This document shows, piece after piece, positions 45,770-58,185 of a DNA stretch of 64,000 nucleotides. Below the pieces are notes generated by a model. That model saw only the letters and a program-made list of their open reading frames with translations. It was not told the DNA's origin and ran no database searches. Source of the DNA: Emmonsiellopsis sp. PD_33 (lineage: Eukaryota > Ascomycota > Eurotiomycetes > Onygenales > Ajellomycetaceae); assembly GCA_032988165.1 (NCBI GenBank), contig JANTQF010000138.1:1-64000 (forward strand), given 5' to 3'. Position 1 is the stretch's first letter. Each line of letters opens with the position of its first letter. Both the position numbers and the translations under genes were made by a program.

Positions 45770-48700
45770 TGTTGGAAAGAACTCAATCGATATCGTACAT
45801 AGACAACGCTGCGTGTCCGTAGGGAGGTTTGGCATCCAGGAGAATCCACAAAGCAGACACAAAATGGCCGCCTGCGCCAGACCAACGAAACCCGCTTATC
45901 CCCACTACTGAAGTAAACGAACGTTGATTACGACAAGCAGCGTGAAATTGACGGTAGTTTGTAATGTCTGTGTTGACATCTGCAGCTGTTGAGCATCTCG
46001 ACAGTGATATATGAAAGCTGGGCATTCCGCGGCACCGCCCGAGACAGTCTGTTCAACCTTTGGCGATGCAAAAAGGAATATGACCCAGAACCTTCATCCA
46101 CTCCCTCAGCTCTTGCTGAAGGGAGAGACAGACTCATGCGGCGGGTACTTGGGGGAGACACAGAATGCTGTCATACGCGACGTCTTGGGAGCGGCAATGT
46201 TTGCGCATCCCCAATGCGCTGTGCTGCGGGCCCAAGTTTTGCAGGCAGGATTGAAGACGCAAGACTCGAGGGAAACCGAATGGGAATCCAGTCCATAAAT
46301 CATCACCAGCAGCCAGAATCTGGACGCAGCGATGATTTGTGTAGGGGACAAGGAATGATGTTGATCTCGCAGCTCACCGTCCCAATCAGGGGCCCAACCA
46401 CCAGTCCTGGCCGCGAGCGACCGCCAGCGGCCGTGATAATGTGTGCCGTCGCAGGTAGTGAGATCCATGAAATGGCGGCCATTGGCAAGATTCCAAATCC
46501 CAGGCAGAGTTGCAACCCACCCTGTCAACAAGCTTTTTATCCCCGCTCTGCGACCCTCGTTGTGGGCAATCCTTGCAACGGGATTTCTGGGCTGCTGAGG
46601 GGGGCGGGAGTTGCGCAAGCCCCTCACTCCCATCCTGGGTCAAATCGCTCGGCTGAGATAACTGCTCGGCGCCATCTTGGATCACGATTGGCGAGGGCCA
46701 GTCCCATTGATCTCGGGGTGGTGTCGAATCATCGCGGTCAGCACTGTGAAGACCTCGCACAAGTGGCTTGGAACGCACACTAGCCCATCCGTATTGTTGA
46801 AGGCTTTTTCTCGCAAAAAGAAAACATCCATCCAGAATCTCTTCCTCTTGAGTCTTCATGACTCTTCTCATTTGCTGCACAGATATCAACGTCTGGCCGA
46901 GGCATCCCATCGCGCCGTTGGCCCTGGCAGTGTTGTAACGCTGACCATGTCGCGTCTTTTCAAGGAGGCCTTGTCGGTTATTTGATTTATGTCCATGAAC
47001 TGCCCCTCCTAATTCCTTTCAGGGTTTTGGCAAGGCCCGAGATAGATAACCGCGACCAGCGGCTGTTCAAGCGGAAGAAAACGGTGAAGTTGGTATTTCT
47101 TGCCAAGGGACGAGATCTCCAACTCCATCCACCCCCTTTCTTGCTTTAGCTACTAGGATTAATTTTTATCCCCGAGGCGTCAACGGACGGTATCGCTGAT
47201 TTCATATCTCTCCATATCTCTCCGCCTTGCGCTGAATACGTTATCATCCTCACTGCGCCGCCTCGTGCATGTTTCCCATGGATCGCCAGTGTGATGCGGC
47301 TGGCTCTTGATATATTGATTGGCTCGCTGCTCAAGATCACACATATCGCCCTGTGCGACAAATCCCGGGTGGATTTCTTTGTTAGCTTTCCGCGGGGGGA
47401 GCAGGTTGTGCATATGTACTACTAGTATGTACTATGTATCCATCTCTTCCTCCCTCTGGGTGCCCATTTATCATGCTTAACCGCCGCTATCTTCCATATC
47501 TGGTTCCTTGGATATCGCTGATATTCTCAAGCGGTATCTCAATCAAACGATCAACTTAGCCGCCAGGTGAGCCCAGCACCGGAAGTACCCAGGCTGTACC
47601 TTTATTTGTGGTGACGATGCTGGCCGTGCAACAAACGTCGTTCCAAGTCCCACCAGCAACGTTGTCGGCAACATGTCCTGTGCGAGTCCCGTGCTCGGAT
47701 TAAAAGACACTTTATACTTGAGCAGCCTATTTACTGGATAGGAACCTCCCGGTTTTGTGGTTGATCTGTCCGGTATATGTATGGCGTTTTGTCATACAAC
47801 ATCAATGATAGCTTAGCAGTTCAGTCCAGAGTTTGGAGAGAAAAGTATTCAGAAATGACGACGATGACGGGAGCACATATTACGCTATCTTATTCCTCAT
47901 GCTTCTAAGAAACATCAGGCTACTACAGACTTCTGTGGAATAAATCTGTTATTCTTTAACTTCGCGTGTCTAGATCCACGCCTTTCGTTTAGCTCATGCC
48001 GAAGATAATGATACCTCAGTACATTTATTTACCCCCAGGAGCTACGCAAATGATTGACAGAGGTAAAGCTTGACAGTTTGTAGAATAATCTAGGAGACGG
48101 GCCTGCTGTCCCATAATCAAGCTGGGACCCAGCCCTACATTGCAGTAACCAATTCAATGAGGCCACCAAAACCGTTGATATTTCCCACTATTGTTCCTTT
48201 CGTTGGCGCCAACAACGTTATCACTGTTCCAAAGAGAAATCCTAGATTAGCTACTTTTATATAGTTTGATCGCTAAGCAGTGCTATCATCCACGGCTTAT
48301 ATTGACGGGCAGTGCGGATATTTACTCTATCTTAAACACAAATAAAAACAGCAACGAGGAATTTATTCTTTCTGATATTACCTAGCTATCATGATCTACT
48401 CACCTAGATATAGAAAACAACGTGCCAACGCTACCTGATTCAATCACGAATAAAAAGGCCCGCCCCTGCGTTTGCATCCTGATTCACAAAAAGAAGTCGA
48501 TGAGCTCCATTGCCCCACACGCAGAAAGTAGTAAAAAGGGTAATTATAGCACCAATCTTCCCAGCGTTGTTTCTCACAGCGCCCTAGCGAGTAATTGATA
48601 GGTCGAATACCGGAGATTGGGAATATCCGGGGATGGTCTGAAGCTGGTTCGCAATAGGGGGCGATTGAACGGAAATCTATATTCTGCGGGGGGGGGATTG

Positions 48701-49202
48701 AGAAAAGAAAAGAAGAAGGCGACATAATACGAGAATCTTTGAAAATGAAAACTCCATGACCACGAGATCTTAAGACGACAAGAAGGAAAGCGAAAGAAAT
48801 GAAAATTTATAAAAAAGAACTCCGCGGGTATCCCATTCCCCTCCATGTCTGATCCGTATTGTTACAAAATAATATATATATCAGAAAGGGAAAGTCTGTT
48901 TGTTCATTTTTAGAGGAGGCATTTGGGTAATGTGTCAAGGTAATATAGGGGGTCAGGATGATAATGTGAATATGCAGATTTTGCTAGTAGTGTAGCATAA
49001 AAATTTCAAGTTATACAGCACGCGAAGCGAAATTTTTTGGGGTATGAAGGCGAAAATAGCGGCGATCCAAAGGCGGTTGACGCTTGTGTTTCATGCTCCG
49101 GAGTTATGAAGGATATATATATATAATGACCGGAATGCCGCAGTCCTGCTGCCGGGCCTTGGTAGTGATGGCGTGATATCGAAAAATTGAGCGAGTAAAT
49201 TA
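45770..49202. other. 3.4 kb without a supported gene
   Basis: The segment 45,980-46,990 is GC-rich and has long overlapping frames on both strands (45,989-46,783 +; 46,106-46,633 and 46,386-46,910 -), but none shows a family motif and the strands compete, so no gene is called. From 47,000 to 49,200 the DNA is less GC-rich with no recognised coding feature, containing short AT runs near 48,868-48,886 and 49,109-49,124. The left 200 bases are the promoter region of the Cys-rich membrane protein. Confidence 0.4.
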
Positions 49203-50156
49203 TTATATGTAGCCCCAGGGACCCCTTAAGGGTTGGAGCTTTATTGGTGGTGGGAGGGTTATATCTAGCGGATTAAGAGGATTTGATGACAAGGGTAGAT
49301 TTTGCGAAATTTGGGTCGGTACACGAGTCGCAGAGGACGAGGAAGATGTGGCTCGGGAAGGACTGTCGAAAAGTGTTGCTTTGAATAGGCCATCTTGTTC
49401 GGGGTTGCGGACGCGGTTGCAGTGAATGCTGCGAATAGATGCCCCTGTGGCAGGCGAATGTATACCACGATGAGAGACCTTGAGCATCTGGGCTTCGTAA
49501 ACCTCGATGGGTTGGTAGTATGAATATACGGATTGGGAGACGTTCCGAGAGGTGGAATGTAGTGTGTGGTCCGAGTCTAGTGAGAATCGGGAGTTGTTCG
49601 AATTTGGGGAGAAAAGATGTTCATGGGATGATTGGTGTTTGGACGTGTAGGGGGAGTTTTTCTCGCATTTTGTGGATCTTGATTTGGGAGTATATTTTTG
49701 GAATTTGGCGGGGAGTTTATCCTGCCAGTTGTTCCGCAGCCCAACGAAGACTAGAATAATCAAGAAAACTAATAGTGCTTGTTAGTTGTCTTCCATCGAA
49801 CACTTATTTCTTGGAAGGATAGCTAGGAAATTGAGCCAATAAAACTGGAAATTTTGCGACATACTGAAAAAAAGACCAAGCCCGGCACCAACACCTAGAA
49901 TCGCCTTTGATTTCGACGTTAGCTCTTCGTCGTGCTTCGCAGAGGAAATCACTTCAAGATGAGAATCACGCCGGTCTACGTCGCCGATAACGAGGCGTCG
50001 ACCCGGACTGGAATAGTTATTGTTATTGCTGGAAAATAACAGGCCTTTGCTCCGTTCAATTATCGGACTGCCGCAGCAGAACCGGCACAAAAGTAGAAGA
50101 GTAACAGAGCGCACGGAAGAAAACCGGAAAGTATTATATTGTGTTTGGACCCGCAT
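49203..50156 (-). CDS. Small single-pass membrane protein, function unknown
   Basis: Exons 50156-49865 and 49777-49203 give 288 aa. The join is supported by phase and by the result: it creates one uninterrupted hydrophobic helix, ILGVGAGLGLFF from exon 1 plus TLLVFLIILVFVG from exon 2, at about 86-110, followed by RNNW and a basic region (KKYTPKSRS-like). The N-terminus (VRSVTLLLLCRFCCG) could be a signal peptide or anchor. The remainder, about 170 residues, is Ser/Asn/His/Pro-rich with no recognised domain. The start is ATG 50156; the upstream in-frame codon at 50228 is GTG. No family recognised. Confidence 0.6.
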
Positions 50157-51662
50157 GTTTGAATAGTCTAGAAAGAGAGGCTGTGGAGAATGTGGAAAGG
50201 AACTTTCAAAAGAATGAACGAGAGACACATATATGTATTCTCATGAGTAGTATGGCTCATGCCTATGCGGCTTGGAGTTGTAAACATGTCGGAGTAGAAA
50301 AAGGCGGACAGGTTGGCGACGTGTCTTACGTATTTATACAACGCAATGCAGGGTGTTGCATTTTATTGTTTGATCGTTCCTTGGGACCACGGATGCCGCT
50401 GTCGAATAAAAGACGAACACAGCCATGGCTGGATCCCGGGGTTGATACGAATTTTTGTCATCTATAGCGTAAGTTCTTCTAGAACATCCACTAAAGCAAA
50501 TTCTTGCATATTTTGGGTGGAAAGGCTGATCCAACAATATGGTATTCAGTTCCCTGCCGAAACTCCCACAGGGTAGATATCCAACCCAGTAAGACGCCCG
50601 GTATGGAGATCTTGGCCATGTAGAAACAGCTGGCCCCGAGGTTTAAACAAGGAGAGATGATAACCAATGCGGCCTCTGCAATGTCGTTAGCATGTAACAT
50701 CTTTGATGCACTTCAACAGCTTGCAGGCTAGCTCAGACACATCACCAATTTCGCGCGTGGATCGGCAGCCGACGTACATAATTGAAGACAAAGAACGGGG
50801 ACAAAGCCAGAAAATAGGCCTGCGGATACCCCAACTGTGCTCAATTTCCGATCCGAAAACTGGATAATTTTCCAGTTATCCAAAAGAAAAGGATGGATCT
50901 GCAATTAATGCCTTGATCCAAAAACAGCGCGGGGGCCGACTTGGCAAGCGGTGGGAATGGTTATTTTCGTCCCTGGGGCACTTTGACAGGCACTTACTGG
51001 CTCCGTTATTGGGTGATGCATGGGAGATCAAATCTTCTCACAACGGAGCTCTAACGACGAGACGAGAGATGCTTGGTTCTGGGATTAGAAGAACGATAAT
51101 ATCGCCAAGTTCAACTATGCTTCGGGACAACTTTAAACGAGGAGGGCCGGATTGACATGGGAGGGACCAACCCAACATTCTCGTGACTTCGGAAGACCTC
51201 GAATACAAAACATGAGAAGATCACCCATGTTTATCCCCTTCAAACAAGGCGGTCTTGCTGTTGAGTCCTCTTACACACGGGGGGGGGGTGATGTGGGTTG
51301 GGTGCCAGTGTGTATGTGCTGTCAGGGGCTCGTAACAGTTGTTGTTTCAAAGCGCCCGATGATTTGTGATAAACATGCCAGTAAGCATATCTTGAGTGAA
51401 ACCGATGCTCATGAAGAGTAACATGCCAACTGCCTCGTTTTCAGGGGATCAAACAAAGTGCATTTAAGGTGACTATTTAAAGTATTTAAGCTTGTCGGTT
51501 CCAAAGTTCGCCCGGCTAGCCCAAAGCGGTTGGCGTGGAGTTTAATCTTGCTTCCACCTTCAGGCTTCCCACACGCCAACGTTGGTTTATGCCTCCATCA
51601 TCGTCCAAAATCAAGTCAGAACCACGACTCGGAGGACCCAGAAACCTAATAAAGTTTCTGCT
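50157..51662. other. 1.5 kb without a supported gene
   Basis: Left part: promoter of the small membrane protein. Right part: 3' flank of the WW-domain gene. Open frames (50,141-50,467 +; 50,913-51,421 +) have no recognisable domain. Nothing else seen. Confidence 0.45.
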
Positions 51663-52575
51663 TTAGTCTTCAAAGACCTCTTCATATGCCTCTTGCAACT
51701 CTTCGATGTCGCTACTCGACGCGTCTTCTGGGTAATCCTCTGGCGGAGGAAGGTCTGGGAGAGGCTCTTTTTCATCGCCTGATTCTTCAGCTGTGGTTAT
51801 AACGGTTGATGCACCAGATCAGCGTGACCGCCCAAATGAAGAAAAAGGTTTTGAACTCGGGGGAACATTGTTGGCACTGATCGGGGCAAACTTACCGAGT
51901 TCATGGGCAATCAAGGCACCACCAACCGCGCCGACGGCTACGCCAGCAGCACCGGCGGCAACCATTGCGCCAGTGCTGAATCCCTCCTTCTTCTCTTTAT
52001 GGTCATGGTGTTTTGACTCGTGGCCATAATGCTCTTCGTGATGTTTCGAGTGTTCGCCGTCATGGGATGAGTGGTGGGGGTAGCCCTCTCCACCATAGTA
52101 TCCTTCAGCCAAGCCGCGTGAGCCTTCATGGCCTGATCGGGAGTTAAACGGCGCTTCCCAATAGGGCCTGCCAGTGGCCTGTTCGACGTAATAGGCACGC
52201 TGGTAGTTCTGGTCCCACCGTTGGATCCAACCTTCCGGGAGTGGTGGTGGATATCCTGGAGGAGGTCCAGCTGGGCCCAGCGAGCCGTACGAGCGTTGTT
52301 CCTCAGAAGTCGCCTGCTGCCCGTATGGTGGTTGTTGTCCGTAATAGGGCTGCTGTTGTCCATACGGAGGCTGTTGGGGATAGGGAGGCTGCCCTCCGTA
52401 GCCAGGAGGTGGTTGCCCATATGGTTCGGGCCCACGTTCGTGACGATCTGCAAATATTTGGGGAAGTTATAAGCTGCCCACGGAAAGACCTGGGAATGGT
52501 TTTTGAAAGAAGCAACGCACACTGATCATCTCTCGAGTCAAGTTTGAGGCCCTCAAAGCTCTGGTGGAAGGACAT
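51663..52575 (-). CDS. WW-domain protein with PGYGQQ-rich N-terminus and glycine zipper
   Basis: Exons 52575-52521, 52447-51896 and 51790-51663 give 244 aa. The order is a short N-terminus, a Gln/Pro/Tyr/Gly-rich region (28-65, PPYGQQQPYYGQQPPYGQQ), a WW domain at 88-118 (LPEGWIQRWDQNYQRAYYVE, conserved Trp92, Tyr104-105, Trp115, Pro118), a His/Lys/Glu-rich linker (142-172), a glycine-zipper hydrophobic segment (177-199, GAMVAAGAAGVAVGAVGGAL) and an acidic C-terminus ending EELQEAYEEVFED. WW domains bind Pro-rich partners, and the glycine zipper suggests membrane association. The third exon was chosen because ELG|GTAAGT is a consensus donor; reading through would give a different, shorter tail of 27 residues. 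Similar WW proteins are common in Eurotiomycetes but uncharacterised. Confidence 0.85.
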
Positions 52576-55144
52576 TGTCACCCAAGATGCAAAGCACTTA
52601 GTGGGGTGCAGTAAGAGTATGATTATGGGCAATAGAAAGATCTTGGTAAGGTATGAATTTCGCAACGTACTGTGGTTTTCAGTCCGGGCTGCAAGGGAGA
52701 GAATGAAGGGGGAGCTGCTGGTATTTATCTACGACAAATCCGGGCTTACATACGGCCCCTCAATTTCCCCTCCCCTTTGCTACAACCCGTTGCACTCTTC
52801 GCTTTTCCCTTTTCCCTCTGGCCTCCTCCCAAACCCATCTGCACGGCCATCTAATATCAGCAAAACAGACTTGTGCCACACTTCATGCGGCTAGTGATAT
52901 GGTGTGGCTAGTGTCTGGTCGCTGATTGGTCTGCTTGTGGCTGGTCCCACCGACGGTAGGGCTGCCAAGCCACGCCATGTGGCGCACCACTGTTACTTGA
53001 ATTTCAAATGTTCGCTTGCTCATTCCGAAGGCTTACGGATACTCAGGCATTCCGGCTAGTTAGACTGCATACCGGATATTATGCACTCTTCCGCTGTTTT
53101 TTGAGATACCAATAATCACTGGGTAGCCTATGTTAGGGCTGAACCCTCATATCTCAGGTGGCCTGACGGAGTATGGATGTGGTTCGGAATCGGGAATGGC
53201 CCAAGCTAAGCGTTACCGGGGATCCGCCAGGGTAAACGACCTAGACCCGGGGTGTGGATATGAAACTGGACTTTTTTGCCCCCCCTTGCGCGTGACGTGT
53301 CGCTATTTCCTTGGGGTTCTTGTATCTTCTATGGCTGTTAATCAGGTCTGCTATCATTGCCCTGTTCTCCCCGTGCTGGACAGCGAGTGAGCTGTTGCTT
53401 TGGTCTTTGGCATAAATCCCGAGATTTCTTGCCTATGTTGTTCTTCGGAACATTGGGGTGGAAAGAACGGGAGCGGAGGTAAGTTCTCTACTGCTTGCAT
53501 CGACTGGCCTCAAACGTTACGGTTCCATCCGGAGCGTCGCTGGAGGGCCCACCGGCTATGATCTTCTAACTGTCTTTATCATCCCTGGGATACATAATGG
53601 GATTATTAATGGATGGATGGATGAAGTTTACTGCAACCTGGCTCGTGCGATACCCCGCTTGCCGTGGATTACTCGCATATTATACTATATATTACTTTCG
53701 TGAGAATTGATGTGGACCCCACACATGCATTATCTCCAACCAAGTATTGGCAGAACTAGCCACTTTACCTGGGTAACCCATTGGTCATCTCTCATATATT
53801 TCCTCATTGAACAGCATTGCCGAAGAATGCATGACTCATGAGGATGAAGCTAATTCTCATGGCCTCCATTTGGGAGTAACCATTCAAGGCCCGGGCACCT
53901 CTGAGGATAACTATTGAGATTCCCATTCCTCGACAGTTCAATTTCCAGCCTTATAATCTACATCCCGGTTCCATTTTTCGGCCCCATTTAAAGTAAAGAA
54001 CGCCGGGCTTGAGGTACTGATTTAGTTATACGAATATAAGCTAAAAATAGTTCCTTTTCATCAGCCAGAAAGAAGGGTTCCATTTCCTGACGAATGAATT
54101 GAACTGGGTGCGTGCTACACCGGTTTATTTGAGGTGTATGGCTTTTCCCCCCCTGTACGTACCCCTGCATCCGCTTATGCGAGAAACATACTCAACTACG
54201 GGAATACGACTCATTCTTACTTTCCAGCCCCCAACAGCTTTCCATTCTCCGTCGTTTGTGATTGGTTATGTAGTCTTTGGGATGAAGCCTTTATATGTAG
54301 TCACATCGATGGCCCTGCTGTGGTCACGCCCCAATGTGAGCATGGGGAAATATCAAGAACCGCTCAATCCTCCCTAACACAACTGAGGCCCCTTTTCCAA
54401 CTTGATGTCAGCAACTTCCAGATTTGGAAGGAGACTTGACTCACTGATATCTAGTTATGCCAAGAGGTAGACATTAGAATGTATGTAAATAGAGTGGAGA
54501 TCTGAAGAAATGATAGTTCAGGACTGTTTGAAGGAGATGCTAGATAGACTCTCAACAGGGGCTAACTATTCTTTGACGGCGTTCTAGGCGTCATTTAGGG
54601 ACATATCCGCAACAGTGTTCCCTATCATTAGCCACGGGATTAAACATAATAGTTTAAACACACATTAAATCATACCATCCTTGGCTATGGCTAGAGAACT
54701 CTGATAGGATTTTGTTGGGAATTTTTTCCAAGGGATAGGTCTTATAAACTTCTGAGAAGTGCAAAGGAGAATTGTCTCATTGAATTCCTCCTTTTGTAGG
54801 TTTCTAAGCCCCCTCGGCTCGTAGGGGTTATTTGTTTGAGTTTTTCAGCAAATCCATTAGATACACCCGTGGAAGCCTTCCACAAACCAAAGATCCCCCC
54901 TGGGATGGGCAAAAAAAAAAGGAAAGGCAAGCAAGAGGCATTGAGCAATCAGCATAACTAAAAGGCCACCATTACTTTAATTTCATGTTTGCGGGCGCTA
55001 GAATGCATTTCTTTCGAATGCTAGTTCAACATTAACACCCAATAACATCAAAATATCTCAGTTTGAAAGCAAACAACTGGCATGGATATCATGATTGCAA
55101 CAACTTCCTGGCAACATACGCAAAATCATAGAAAAAACAGTTTC
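52576..55144. other. 2.6 kb without a supported gene
   Basis: Only short, featureless frames (for example 53,130-53,390 +, 53,458-53,703 +, 54,099-54,439 +). Composition is intermediate. The left end is the promoter of the WW-domain gene, and the right end is the 3' flank of the nuclease/kinase-like gene. No RNA gene or repeat was recognised. Confidence 0.45.
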
Positions 55145-56803
55145 CTACCCCCCAATCATTGGTTCCCGCATAATCACCTCCCCGAAGATCATATACAGCT
55201 CCGGGGCATCGAGAATTGCCACCTCCGCTGGTGTAGGAACTCCCACGGCTTCAAAGTCTAGCATTGTCATGGTTTTACTAGAGACTGAGTAGAGTAGATT
55301 GTGCTTGCCTGCATCACCAGAGTAAACTGGGATCCTCCGCAGAAATGATACCGCCCGTCTGCATTGGTCGCCTATTCTATTTTTGTCGACATTCTCCAGC
55401 TGGTCCCATATCTGGCTGACTTGTTCGCCCTCCTTTGTCGTCAGAAGCAGAATATATCCAGAGGGGAACAATGATGAGCATATAATATTTCCGTGAGCGA
55501 GGATAGAAGCGAAGACGTCGTAGCCTTCAGGGTGCATTTCTTGCAGCTTTTCGTAGACGGCAGTTTCTATCCCATAACTGTAAACCAAAACAAGCACATA
55601 TTAGCGTAAGTTCACTGATGAGATTGGAATATAAACAGAGTGAATAGGCAATAATGGTGTAGTAGTATACAAACCTTTCATACAAGTCCTTGCTCCAACA
55701 TTTGGCAATTGCTTTTTGCCCCTCATAATCAACCTCGAACGTGGCCTTCACTCCAGACTTTCCTTTTATAAAACGAGTGCAGTTTACATATCCATAGGAT
55801 ACATCACCTTCTCCGAAAAGAATTGTCTGTGAGGTAATATTTGTTGGAGAAATGGGTGTGGAGCTTGCAGGCTCTTGGGTGATTCTACACGCTGAGGGCC
55901 TGGTCGAGGCCTGCAGGAAAGGAAAGGCCGACTGTCGAAGCTTTATTTACGCGTTAGCCTCAGGAAAATAACAAGGAGACAAGCAACTTACTCGCATCGG
56001 GTTGAAATCGGGGTCCTCGACATAGCTTGTGTCACTGGCTGCCATGACACATAATGCAAGGAGGCATTCTCGCACTGATGGTCCTGTGGCGCCCCGTTTG
56101 ACTGGGAGTGATAACTCGAAACGATAATCGCTCACTCTGCGAATGAAAACCGTGCTCTGGTAGGTCGAAAGAACGCTGTATCTAAGGTCATTGAGCCTCA
56201 TGTACATTACAATCTGGCCTAATATATGTTTCATATTAGCGTGTTCTATTTTATATCGTTTGTTGTACGCCAATGGAGCACCATACCGACATGACGTTCC
56301 AGGCTGCGACGTCGGTCAATCGGGAGAGTAACTGGGAGAGAACCCAAGGGAAACGTCCAGTCGGTCTTCAGTTCCATAGCAAGGACCAAAAGGGGCTCAT
56401 CCTGCCCAAGAGAAACATCCCTTGAGAGAAAACCGATTACATCTGGTAATCCTTGAGTATGACCTATAGCCTGTGCGTCACCTAATCTGAAGTTGGGCAA
56501 ATGGGCGGCAGCAAGTGCTTTAGCCACGGGGATACACAAGTTTTGTGCTACTCGTCCAGCTAGACCTAGTTCGCTCCCAACAGAGAAGAACTCGCGCTCA
56601 ACTGCATCGATGGAGTCTATCTGTGGGCTTAGATCGACGGACTGCAAGACTTCTGCGACGCGTTCGAAGAAATTTGGCCATAAGCGTAGTAGTTCGGCGG
56701 ACACTCTCTCCGCCGACACTGACGGTTCTGTAGTTCCTGTAGTTCCTTCGAAACGAAGAAGCGTTGGGAGCGGTCTGCTAATCAGATCTGCAGCAGACTC
56801 CAT
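55145..56803 (-). CDS. PD-(D/E)XK nuclease-like domain fused to a kinase-like domain
   Basis: Exons 56803-56287, 56218-55992, 55940-55675 and 55577-55145 join in frame to 480 aa. The N-terminal half shows the layout of the PD-(D/E)XK restriction-nuclease fold: Pro120-Asp121 (QGLPDVIGF), a beta strand ending Glu144-Leu-Lys146 (VLAMELKTDW), then Gln174 in HVGQIVMYM, equivalent to the QxxxY motif of RecB-like nucleases. The C-terminal half (about 290-480) resembles a protein kinase or aminoglycoside-phosphotransferase fold: Lys328 (KAIAKCW), Glu341/346, Asp425-x4-Asn430 (GDAGKHN, in place of HxDxxxxN) and Asp444 (MLDFEA in place of DFG). Many fungal genomes carry such nuclease-kinase-like fusions, some related to Crinkler/RHS-type toxins. 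Activity and role are unknown. The start is ATG 56803. Confidence 0.75.
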
Positions 56804-58185
56804 CGCGTCGTGTTAGACGACAAAAATGGTCACAGTGGTGTGGAGGCCACTTATATGACACATATTCCTGATAAGAGGGACTTGAAGCAAGTGGCAAGAT
56901 TTGGAATGGTAGTTGAGAGAAGAGCCGTGGACAAGGGAAGAGAATGATACTGAAACTGAAACTGTGGGTTCAGGATTTCTTCACTGTTCGAGTTGTGAAA
57001 AGAAAGTTGTTCTGCAATGTATGTCTCTGGTGAATTGGGGGTTGCCGGGATCGCCTTCAACTTTCATATTGCCTGGTACAGGAGAACTCAGGATGAATTA
57101 AGCTCAACTAGGGAACATTAGACTTTGATATTAGGATGATACACTTTTGTCGCAAATAAGCTTCGGGCCCGAGAGAGACAACTTGAAGCAACTTGCTAGC
57201 CCGGCAGTTGGGCCACTAAACACCATCCTGCTTGAGATTGGGCCGGTGGTCGAGGATATTCGGTATAGGTTGGCTTAGAGAGGCCCCTTTTCCCCGCCTA
57301 ATCTTCTTCGACTGGACATTTTATTAGCCACCAAGGACATGCATGGAAAGCCTGAACGGGAACACACCACTCCGAATTTGAGCCAGAGGACATTGACAAC
57401 CCCGCGAACTATAGATTTCGATTGCCCGGACCATGACGTGTAATGATGGGTAGAGCATGGATTAGGTGAACCCCAATATCTTGACTCTTGGTGTCGTTGG
57501 GAAACGGAGGTAAAGCTGAATATTGTTAATTTAACTCGGGTGCTTTAAAGCGTCATTGAACCACCGTAACGCGACGAGTTCAAGCCTGACTTCACACGAG
57601 GGAACACGCAAAAGAATGACGGCACCCGCGACGGCTGAGGTTCACTGAACCCACCAAAGGTGAGATGCAACAAAGTGAAACTAGCATGCCTGGGCTGTGT
57701 GAAAAACTGTTCACGAACGATTGGCACAATATGAGCGATTCCTGAATAAGTTCCCATGCGGGGAGTATCCTTGTGAAGAGTGTTGGTGGAAGGATGACTT
57801 GTTGATACTCGTATTTCGGCTTGCGCTTCGGCCAAGCCAGGGATATTATCCGGGATGCCGACGCTAAGAGCCGCTAAAGATTTCGGCGAGCTTTAGTTAA
57901 CCGATATGCCGGTATGCGTGGGCTGTTCCTCAACCGAAAGAAGCTGCTATCTTTAACTAACGAAGACATAGCTCGGCATCAAGGCTAACTTAAATACTAG
58001 CTACTAGTAGATAGCGAACGGAGAGGTTGCTCCACGAGGTGACATTCCCCAGACTCCGCCAGACATCACTCCGCCCATAACTACCGCGACAATCCCCCAT
58101 TGCTACTACAATGTTTTGTTTCGTTTCCCTTATCCAGGGTCGTCCCAAGATTCCACAGGCCCGCCGCAGTGGTTGATAGCCCATC
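56804..58185. other. 1.4 kb between divergent genes, no gene supported
   Basis: Both flanking genes are transcribed away from this region, so two promoters lie here. A frame at 57,545-57,835 (-) and short frames at 56,851-57,101 show no family feature. Nothing else seen. Confidence 0.45.

Noticed and set aside
45989..46910. Frames of 174-264 codons on opposite strands
   Set aside because: No family signature on either strand. Listed only as a finding to check.
49782..49864. Read-through ending of the small membrane protein without splicing
   Set aside because: The consensus donor GTATGT and acceptor produce a continuous membrane helix with the next exon; the read-through tail breaks the helix.
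51819..51895. Unspliced C-terminus of the WW-domain protein
   Set aside because: A consensus GTAAGT donor and in-phase acceptor give a coherent acidic tail; the unspliced tail has no support, though retention remains possible.
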